Of a stretch of DNA of 64,000 bases, positions 58,480-64,000 are shown in pieces; position 1 is the stretch's first letter, and each line of letters opens with the position of its first letter. Origin of the DNA: JBBIMS01 sp964531645 (GTDB lineage: Bacteria; Acidobacteriota; Aminicenantia; JBFLYD01; JBBIMS01). A model generated the notes under the pieces. The model saw only the letters and a program-made list of their open reading frames with translations. It had not been told where the DNA came from and made no database searches. A program made the position numbers and the translations under genes. Where the stretch lies: NCBI GenBank assembly GCA_964531645.1, contig CAZHEF010000009.1, forward strand, positions 1 through 64,000, read 5' to 3'.

Positions 58480-59426
58480 AAATTTTTGATGAAATTCTTA
58501 TGGCAGAAAAAAGGATAAGAAGTTTCATTCGAGAAACTCCCTTTATTCATTCTCCCATTTTAAGCAATTTATGCGGGTGTAATGTTTTTCTTAAGCTGGA
58601 AAGTGAGCAGATCACTGGTTCATTTAAAGCAAGGGGCGCTTTCAACAAATTACTTTCCCTCTCAAAAGGAAAGAAGAAAGTTATTACCGCTTCAACTGGT
58701 AATCATGGTTTTGCTGTTGGATATTCTGCAAAAGTTCTTGGATTTGAAAGCACTGTTGTTGTCCCATTTAATATATCCGATTTCAAACTTGAAAAACTTA
58801 AGGAGTTTGGGATAGAATTTGAGTATTATGGTGATGATTGTGTGGAAGCAGAGTATTTTGCGAAAAGAAAGGCTGAAGATGAAGGTCTTACATATATTTC
58901 CCCTTACAATGATATTCAGATTATAGCAGGCCAGGGAACAGCAGGTTTAGAGATTAAAAATCAGATCAAAGGTATAGATTCTGTTCTCGTCCCTGTGGGA
59001 GGTGGTGGATTAATATCAGGAATCTCTGTTTTTCTAAAATCCAATGATAATAACATCAAAATTTTCGGTTGTCTTCCAGAGAACTCACCAGTGATGAAGG
59101 CGTCAATAAAGTACGGGAGAATAATTAATATGAAAACAGAGAAAACTATCTCTGATGCCACAGCTGGAGGGATTGAGGAAGGCTCTATAACTCTTGAAAT
59201 TTGCAAAAAATATGTTGACGGTTTTTTCCTTGTATCAGAGGAAGAAATAGAAGATGCAATTTTTCTGATTTATGAGAACCATAATAAAATGATTGAAGGT
59301 GCTGGAGCTCTTCCTTTAGCCTCACTTTTCAAATTTAAGAAACATTTTAAAGACCAAAATGTTATTCTGGTATTATCAGGCTCCAACATTGACGAAGAAT
59401 TCTTCAAGAGAAGAATCAGAACTTAA
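58476..59426 (+). CDS. PLP-dependent threonine/serine dehydratase-like enzyme
   Basis: This 316-residue protein has fold type II PLP dehydratase features: ETPFIHSPILSNLCGCNVFLKLESEQITGSFKARGAFNKLL with the PLP Lys in SFKARGA, TASTGNHGFAVGYSAK, IAGQGTAGLEI, PVGGGGLISGISVFLKS (the glycine-rich phosphate loop) and a closing ILVLSGSNID. It lacks the C-terminal ACT domain of biosynthetic IlvA, so it is a catabolic-type threonine dehydratase or a serine racemase/dehydratase. Distinguishing these from the sequence is not safe. The start overlaps the DUF167 gene by 4 nt. A short spacer follows before the next gene, which has its own promoter. Confidence 0.9.
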   Translation: MKIFDEILMAEKRIRSFIRETPFIHSPILSNLCGCNVFLKLESEQITGSFKARGAFNKLLSLSKGKKKVITASTGNHGFAVGYSAKVLGFESTVVVPFNISDFKLEKLKEFGIEFEYYGDDCVEAEYFAKRKAEDEGLTYISPYNDIQIIAGQGTAGLEIKNQIKGIDSVLVPVGGGGLISGISVFLKSNDNNIKIFGCLPENSPVMKASIKYGRIINMKTEKTISDATAGGIEEGSITLEICKKYVDGFFLVSEEEIEDAIFLIYENHNKMIEGAGALPLASLFKFKKHFKDQNVILVLSGSNIDEEFFKRRIRT

Positions 59427-59433
59427 AAAATAA

Positions 59434-59462
59434 TTGAAATTTATATTATTCTGAAATAAAAT
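59434..59462 (+). promoter_or_regulatory. Promoter with leaderless spacing before the methyltransferase-like gene
   Basis: TTGAAA (59434-59439), 17 nt and TAAAAT (59457-59462), then 7 nt to ATG 59470. The predicted transcription start falls on the start codon and no Shine-Dalgarno is present. Confidence 0.65.
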
Positions 59463-59469
59463 CCTAAAA

Positions 59470-60183
59470 ATGGAAACCTGGAAAGTAAGAGTTGGAAAAT
59501 TCCTTTTTAAATGGAGGAGTTTCACCCAGCTTCCATGGATAATAATTGTTCTGATTTTTCTAAAACCATATTATCCTTACTCTACACTGGAGATTGAGCC
59601 CTTTCTAACAATTACAGGGCTACTTATAACCTTTTCAGGGGAATTATTGAGAATATGGACTCACCTTTATGCCTCTGAGGGAACGTCGGGCAGGGAAAAC
59701 TACTTGAGAGCCGAGTCCCTAAACAAAGATGGTCCCTACAGGTTTGTAAGGAATCCCCTTTATCTTGGAAATTTCTTTATTGTAGGTGGGCTTTTAATAA
59801 TATTTTCCAATTTAATTGCCTTCCTAATAGGAATCTCATTCCTTATTTTTCAATATTTTTTTATTGTTCTTACAGAGGAGAACTATCTAAAGAGTAAATT
59901 TGGAGAGGAATGGATTGAATACAGAAATAATGTTCCTCGTTTTATTCCAAGAATAAAAGGCTTGAAAATTTCTGAAGCCCGTAGAAAAAATTCGCTCTCA
60001 GGAGTTCTGACTAAAGAGATAGATACAATTTTCAACACTCTCACAATGCTATTTATAATCCTTCTTTTAAAAATAAATTCTCTTGCAAGTTTAAGCAGAA
60101 AAGGACTTCTCTTAGCTCTGGCTCTATATTCGCCGATTCTCTTTTTTTATATAACCCTTAAGATAATAAAAACCAAAAAATAA
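59470..60183 (+). CDS. Isoprenylcysteine carboxyl methyltransferase-like membrane protein
   Basis: The protein has 237 residues and about five or six membrane helices. GPYRFVRNPLYLGNFFIVGGLLIIFSNL and TEENYLKSKFGEEWIEYRNNVPRFIPRI carry the ICMT/PEMT signature, (Y)RxxRHPxYxGxx...E..L....G..Y..Y. These residues bind S-adenosylmethionine at the membrane in that family. The bacterial substrate is unknown; lipid, quinone or peptide methylation are all possible. Its promoter is immediately upstream, giving a leaderless-type start, and it appears to be a single-gene unit. The C terminus has two further hydrophobic helices not usual in the shortest members. Confidence 0.82.
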   Translation: METWKVRVGKFLFKWRSFTQLPWIIIVLIFLKPYYPYSTLEIEPFLTITGLLITFSGELLRIWTHLYASEGTSGRENYLRAESLNKDGPYRFVRNPLYLGNFFIVGGLLIIFSNLIAFLIGISFLIFQYFFIVLTEENYLKSKFGEEWIEYRNNVPRFIPRIKGLKISEARRKNSLSGVLTKEIDTIFNTLTMLFIILLLKINSLASLSRKGLLLALALYSPILFFYITLKIIKTKK

Positions 60184-60192
60184 ATTGTTTCC

Positions 60193-60222
60193 TTGCAAAT
60201 ATCTTAATAATTTTGATAGAAT
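60193..60222 (+). promoter_or_regulatory. Promoter of the thiolase gene
   Basis: TTGCAA (60193-60198), 18 nt, TAGAAT (60217-60222). The ATG at 60247 is 24 nt further and has AGGAGG at 60236-60241, so this gene has an ordinary leader, unlike several neighbours. Confidence 0.6.
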
Positions 60223-60246
60223 AAAAGGGAGTTTTAGGAGGTCAGG

Positions 60247-61542
60247 ATGCTGCCTAAAAAAATATGTATAGTAGATGGTGTAAGAACTCCTTTTATAAAA
60301 TCATGGACTCTTTTCAATAATGTTCACCCTGTGGAGCTCGGAAGGGCCTGCGTTCAGGAACTTATATGGAGGAATAGTCTTGACCCTGAGCTCGTATCAG
60401 AAGTGATATTTGGAAACATTGCCCAACCCGCTGATGCAGTAAATATCTCAAGAGTTATAGCTCTTAGAGCAGGACTCCCGAGAAAGACCACCGCCTACAC
60501 TGTAGGTAGGAATTGTGCCTCCGGTCTTGAAGCAATTACATCGGCAGCGGAAAAGATTTCTTTAGGGCTTGCTGATATAGTAATAGCAGGAGGGGTTGAA
60601 TCCATGAGCCAGATTCCTCTACTCTACAGGAGGGAAGCAGTAGAATTTTTTGGCGCGATGAACAAGGCAAAGACGACATGGCAGAAACTGAAAACATTTA
60701 CAAAGATACCCTTTGGGAAGATGCTAAATCCTGTTGTGGCAGTATTCCAAGGGCTTACAGATCCTGTTGCAGGAATGATTATGGGAGATACTGCAGAACT
60801 TCTTGCAAGGGAGTTTAAGATTTCAAGACTTGAGCAGGACAGATTTGCTCTTCTGAGCCATAACAGAGCGGAAAAGGCTCAAACTGAAGGAAGACTAAGA
60901 GAGGAAATAGTTCCTGTTTATACACCGCCAAATTATGATGAAGTTGTTGAAGAGGATAATGGGATAAGGAAGGGTCAAACCCTTGAAGCTCTCCTTTCCC
61001 TCAAACCTTTCTTTGATAGAAGAAATGGGACTGTAACTGCAGGTAATTCATCCCAGATTACAGATGGGGCAGCAGCAGTCCTTTTAATGACCGAAGAAAG
61101 GGCAAAAGAATTAGGACTTAATCTGCTTGGATATTTGAGAAGTTATGCCTATGCAGGTCTTGATCCTGAGAGAATGGGGCTAGGTCCTTTCTTTTCAACA
61201 CCTATTGCTTTAAAAAGAGCGGGGGTATCATTTAAGGATATTCAGCTTATTGAGTTAAATGAAGCGTTTGCAGCTGTTGTTCTTACCAACGAAATTGCAT
61301 TTAAATCAAAGGAACTTACGCACAAATATTTTGGTGATTCAGCACCAATAGGAGAAATAAACAGGGAGATTTTAAATGTTAATGGTGGTGCAATAGCTCT
61401 CGGACATCCTGTCGCAACCTCTGGAACCCGTCTTGTAATAACTCTTCTTAAAGAAATGAGAAGAAGAAAACTTGAACTTGGGCTTGTTACCCTTTGTGTG
61501 GGAGGAGGACAGGGAGGCGCCATGGTATTAGAGATAAAATGA
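60247..61542 (+). CDS. Thiolase (acyl-CoA acetyltransferase, FadI/FadA-like)
   Basis: The 431-residue thiolase either cleaves 3-ketoacyl-CoA in beta-oxidation or condenses acetyl-CoA. It has VDGVRTPFIKSW, NCASGLEAITSAAEKI with nucleophile Cys90, VIAGGVESMSQIPLL, TAGNSSQITDGAAAVLLMTE, ELNEAFAAVVL, NVNGGAIALGHPVATSGTR (catalytic His) and LCVGGGQGGAMV (second Cys). An extended loop near residues 130-175 resembles the FadI family. No partner hydratase-dehydrogenase (fadJ) is seen here, so direction and chain length are open. The gene has a promoter and ribosome binding site of its own. A spacer with an inverted repeat separates it from the flavin reductase-like gene. Confidence 0.93.
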   Translation: MLPKKICIVDGVRTPFIKSWTLFNNVHPVELGRACVQELIWRNSLDPELVSEVIFGNIAQPADAVNISRVIALRAGLPRKTTAYTVGRNCASGLEAITSAAEKISLGLADIVIAGGVESMSQIPLLYRREAVEFFGAMNKAKTTWQKLKTFTKIPFGKMLNPVVAVFQGLTDPVAGMIMGDTAELLAREFKISRLEQDRFALLSHNRAEKAQTEGRLREEIVPVYTPPNYDEVVEEDNGIRKGQTLEALLSLKPFFDRRNGTVTAGNSSQITDGAAAVLLMTEERAKELGLNLLGYLRSYAYAGLDPERMGLGPFFSTPIALKRAGVSFKDIQLIELNEAFAAVVLTNEIAFKSKELTHKYFGDSAPIGEINREILNVNGGAIALGHPVATSGTRLVITLLKEMRRRKLELGLVTLCVGGGQGGAMVLEIK

Positions 61543-61640
61543 AAAATCAAAAATCAATGGGCAAAATTCAAAGGGCAAAAAAATCTTTTATTTTTCCCTT
61601 ATTGATTTTTAGCTTTTTACTTTTTATTTGGGAGTGAAAA
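61543..61640. repeat. Nested inverted repeat in an A/T-rich spacer
   Basis: AAAAATCAAT (61549-61558) pairs with ATTGATTTTT (61601-61610). Inside, AAGGG..AAAAA (from 61571) pairs with TTTTTCCCTT (61591-61600). The right end CTTTTTACTTTTTAT resembles the end of the spacer at 7999-8158. It could act as a weak bidirectional terminator, but no clean GC stem is present. Confidence 0.4.
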
Positions 61641-62198
61641 ATGATAATAGTAAAAGAAAAATTTGATAATTTTTATCATTTTTATCCCTATCCGGTTGCA
61701 TTTGTAGGAGTTAAATATGAGGAAAAGATCAATTTCATGTCAGCTGCCTGGCATTCCCCTCTCTCTATGAAACCACCCCTTTTTGCAGTTATGATCTCAA
61801 AGAAAAGATTGACCCATACTTTGATTACAAAGGCTAAAGAATTTTCAGCAAGCTTTTTACCCTTTGAGAAAAGGAAATATTCTGCATTCTGTGGTAGAAC
61901 ATCAGGAAAGGAAAGGGATAAAGTGAAAGAGTTTTCCATTGAACTTATCAATCCAGTAAAAATATCTTCTCCTTTGATTAAAGGTTGCTATGCAGGACTG
62001 GAATGCAAGCTATACGATATTAGAGAATACGGAGACCATGATCTAATTGTGGGAGAGGTCCTTGTGATCCATGAGGAGTCCGACTATTTTGATAAAGATG
62101 GAAGACTCCTTGCTGAAAAGGTGAAGCCAATACTTTATCTTGGAATGGATTTTTATGTAACCACTTCCTCTGAAACTGTTGAAAAAATAACTATTTAA
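61641..62198 (+). CDS. Flavin reductase-like (FMN-binding split-barrel) protein
   Basis: This 185-residue protein fits the flavin reductase-like domain family: YHFYPYPVAFVGVKYEEKINFMSAAWHSPLSMKPPLFAVMISKKRLTH at the start (the conserved P-x-x-Vxxx SxxSxxP..hSxxP pattern) and a later CYAGLECKLYDIREYGDHDLIVGEVLVIH. Members bind FMN and transfer electrons, for example as NAD(P)H-dependent reductases or partners of anaerobic electron transfer proteins. Redox partner and substrate are unknown. The ATG has GGGAG upstream. The M16 gene begins 11 nt after its stop, so they may be co-transcribed. Confidence 0.85.
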   Translation: MIIVKEKFDNFYHFYPYPVAFVGVKYEEKINFMSAAWHSPLSMKPPLFAVMISKKRLTHTLITKAKEFSASFLPFEKRKYSAFCGRTSGKERDKVKEFSIELINPVKISSPLIKGCYAGLECKLYDIREYGDHDLIVGEVLVIHEESDYFDKDGRLLAEKVKPILYLGMDFYVTTSSETVEKITI

Positions 62199-62209
62199 AA
62201 AGGTTTAAA

Positions 62210-63523
62210 TTGAAAGTTTTAAAAGCAGGATTTGCATTTTTCCTGTATTTAACAAATCTTCTCTTTTCTCAACTCAATTTTCCTATAAATCATTTCATTC
62301 TCTCCAACGGGCTGAATATTGTCTTTCTTGAAGATCGAACATTACCGGTGATTACCCTTGCTGTTGTTTACCATACAGGCTCAAGGGATGACCCTGTAGG
62401 AAAAACAGGAATGGCTCAACTTATGCAAAGTATTATGTTTTCAGGAACAGAAACCATTCCTCCCATGGGACATTTTGCAATGATCAGAAGACATGGAGGA
62501 ATTGTAAACGCCTTCGTAACCGAGGATTACATAATTTTCTATCAAACTCTCCCCTCTTCCCAGCTCAGGATGGTGCTCTGGCTTGAATCGGAGAGAATGC
62601 AAAGTTTAAAAATTGAAAGTAGTTTTTTCACGAAGCATAAAGAACTGCTGATTACTGAAATTAAAAAAAGACTTGAAACAGAGCCATTTTGGGGAAGTTT
62701 TCTGAAATTAAATGAGATCTCTTTCCTGAATTTTCCCTATGCTCACCCTGTAATGGGATACATTGAGGATATTGAAAATATAGAACTGGATGATATAAAA
62801 AAATATTATTCAAATTATTTCCAGCCTTCCAATGCATGGCTAATTCTTGTTGGGGATTTTGATACTGACTCATCAATTTCACTGGTAAAGGAACATTTCG
62901 AAAAAATTCCTTCAAAGACAGTAAAGCTTTCAACCCCTCCTTCAGAAAATTACAGGAGAGGAGAGCTAAGGATGAGAACATTCAAAAAGGGAATTTATAA
63001 CAACATTGTTCACATCGCTTATCCAATTCCTCCTCGTTCCTCCCCCGAATTTTATGTTTTAAAATTAATAGAATATATTCTTCTCCACGATAGGAATTCT
63101 ATTTTGCCTCGGGAAATGATAAGAAAAAGATATCTTGCCCAAGAAATAACAGGGGAAGCTGAAGAAAGAGAGGGGTCTTCCCTTTTTACACTTTTTATCC
63201 TTGGAAGACCTGGTATTCCTGCAGAAATGATTTCTGCTCATTTTACCTATCATATTGAAAAGTTTTCGACAAGTGTAATAGGTGCGTGGGAAGTAGAAAG
63301 GGCTAAAAACAATCTTACGACAGAATATCTGGATGATCTGAGGACTACCGAGGGGAAAGCCCTTACCCTCGCCAGGCTGTGCATTTACAATGGAAGTCCT
63401 CATTTGCTAAATACCGAGCTCAAAAGGTTTTTAAAGGTCAACCAATTTGATATTTACAGAGTTGCAAGAAAATACTTTGACAAAGATAATGGAGTTTATA
63501 TATATGTTATACCGCAGAGGTAA
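62210..63523 (+). CDS. M16-family (insulinase-like) protein lacking the zinc motif
   Basis: The protein has 437 residues with an N-terminal signal (MKVLKAGFAFFLYLTNLLFS), so it should act in the envelope. The fold is an M16 peptidase half: FILSNGLNIVFLEDRTLPVITLAVVYHTGSRDD and FSGTETIPPMGHFAMIRRHGGIVNAFVTEDYIIFYQTLP are typical. The family HxxEH zinc motif should fall at residues 70-74, but the sequence there is Q-L-M-Q-S, so all three metal/catalytic residues are missing. It is therefore probably not an active protease by itself. TTG 62210 is the start chosen; no ATG is available near the signal. The next gene is a second M16 half, also without the motif. Confidence 0.88.
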   Translation: MKVLKAGFAFFLYLTNLLFSQLNFPINHFILSNGLNIVFLEDRTLPVITLAVVYHTGSRDDPVGKTGMAQLMQSIMFSGTETIPPMGHFAMIRRHGGIVNAFVTEDYIIFYQTLPSSQLRMVLWLESERMQSLKIESSFFTKHKELLITEIKKRLETEPFWGSFLKLNEISFLNFPYAHPVMGYIEDIENIELDDIKKYYSNYFQPSNAWLILVGDFDTDSSISLVKEHFEKIPSKTVKLSTPPSENYRRGELRMRTFKKGIYNNIVHIAYPIPPRSSPEFYVLKLIEYILLHDRNSILPREMIRKRYLAQEITGEAEEREGSSLFTLFILGRPGIPAEMISAHFTYHIEKFSTSVIGAWEVERAKNNLTTEYLDDLRTTEGKALTLARLCIYNGSPHLLNTELKRFLKVNQFDIYRVARKYFDKDNGVYIYVIPQR

Positions 63524-63536
63524 GCAAATTTTCAAA

Positions 63537-64000
63537 ATGCTTATTTTTTTAATTTTTACTACCAAATTTTTACTACCTGAATCTCTTGAAATAAAGAATG
63601 TTAAACAGTTCCATCTTTCTAACAAATTAAGATTGGTCTTAATTCAGGAAAAAGACTTTCCCCTTGTTAAACTTAGATTTGTAATTTTTAACGGTGAATC
63701 TTCTTCATTTCCTGGTCTTGAAGGGCTTGCAACACTCACAGCGAGGTCTTTTTTTAAGGGTTCTACTCTTTTCCCAGAGCCTCAGCTTTCAAGATTGCTG
63801 TCTTACTATGGAGTAAAAATCTATTCTGAGGTCAGAGAGGAAAAAACCGCCTTCTCAATTTCACTTCCAAAAAAGAACTTTGAAAGATTTTTAATTATTC
63901 TAAATGATTTATTACTGAGGAATTTGTTCCCCGAAGACTCCCTAAATGAGGAAAAAAATCTTATACTCAGGGAGTTGAGAAGAAGGAACGAAGACCTTTC
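63537..64000 (+). CDS. Second M16-family (insulinase-like) protein, cut by the right edge
   Basis: ATG 63537 opens a frame that reaches the end of the window (154 codons seen). A short hydrophobic N terminus (MLIFLIFTTKFLLP) suggests export. The M16 layout is visible: VKQFHLSNKLRLVLIQEKDFPLVKLRFVIFNGESSSFPGLEGLATLTARSFFKGST, followed by LSRLLSYYGVKIYSEVREEKTAFSISLPKKNFERF. The HxxEH position (residues 66-70) reads T-L-T-A-R, as in the non-catalytic partner of heterodimeric M16 enzymes. It begins 13 nt after the stop of the first M16 gene, so the two form a pair. Confidence 0.86.
   Translation, partial: MLIFLIFTTKFLLPESLEIKNVKQFHLSNKLRLVLIQEKDFPLVKLRFVIFNGESSSFPGLEGLATLTARSFFKGSTLFPEPQLSRLLSYYGVKIYSEVREEKTAFSISLPKKNFERFLIILNDLLLRNLFPEDSLNEEKNLILRELRRRNEDL

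Noticed and set aside
61549..61610. Nested inverted repeat as a firm transcription terminator
   Set aside because: Stems are almost all A-T with bulges and long loops; only a weak or chance terminator can be claimed.

Overview
The window is AT-rich bacterial chromosome, densely packed with genes. The genes point to a Gram-negative-type (two-membrane), probably anaerobic bacterium. Envelope genes include an Omp85 barrel protein, a TamB-like protein, lipoproteins with their processing enzymes Lgt and LspA, and a small outer-membrane barrel. Metabolism includes pyruvate:ferredoxin oxidoreductase and a biotin-dependent acyl-CoA carboxylase. The many Lys, Glu and Ile residues and the AGA/AGG/ATA codons suggest a thermophile-like composition. 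The phylum cannot be fixed from sequence alone. A TPR-fused sulfatase-like protein, MglAB and paired M16 proteins are reminiscent of Acidobacteriota/Aminicenantota-like lineages (inference, low confidence).

Layout: 1-923 is a decayed purC on the minus strand, followed by a TPR-sulfatase-like gene. 3.6-8.0 kb (+) holds hslVU, a fibronectin-type lipoprotein, an FAH-family enzyme and a transaldolase. 8.2-18.3 kb (+) holds a three-gene acyl-CoA carboxylase, then tamB-like, Omp85 and SurA-like genes. 18.4-20.5 kb holds an unrecognised protein with ACT-like segments and a TIGR04076-like protein. 20.6-24.0 kb (-) holds a DUF2723-type membrane protein, a small barrel protein and pheA. 24.3-38.2 kb (+) is one uninterrupted aromatic supraoperon, trpEGDCFBA-aroH-aroF-tyrA-aroA-aroE-aroC-aroKB-aroQ. 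Next come accA-hisS-aspS (-), a ROK-family gene (+), a gap with remnants of an ArsR regulator and an MscS-like channel, a DUF4412-like gene, and ileS-lspA-lgt-rluD (+). mglBA and porCDAB (-) follow. The right end (+) has an FtsB-like protein, a UvrD-type helicase fused to a RecB-type nuclease, a PLP enzyme, a thiolase and two M16-family proteins.

The most striking region is 24.04-24.52 kb, between the divergent pheA and trpE. Each is preceded by a short leader peptide absent from ordinary gene calls. The trpE side (24352-24432) encodes 26 residues with six consecutive aromatic codons, Tyr-Phe-Trp-Tyr-Trp-Phe. It sits inside a textbook 1:2 / 2:3 / 3:4 attenuator that ends in an intrinsic terminator just before the trpE ribosome binding site. 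The supraoperon downstream makes all three aromatic amino acids, so the leader looks like a composite sensor for Phe, Tyr and Trp. The pheA side (24160-24098, minus) encodes a 20-residue peptide with five Phe codons, and the pheA Shine-Dalgarno can be sequestered by pairing.

A second theme is leaderless transcription. At several genes a near-consensus promoter places the predicted transcription start on, or within a few bases of, the start codon. The genes are the sulfatase-like gene, hslV, the gene at 18425, the trp leader peptide, the FtsB-like gene and the methyltransferase-like gene at 59470.
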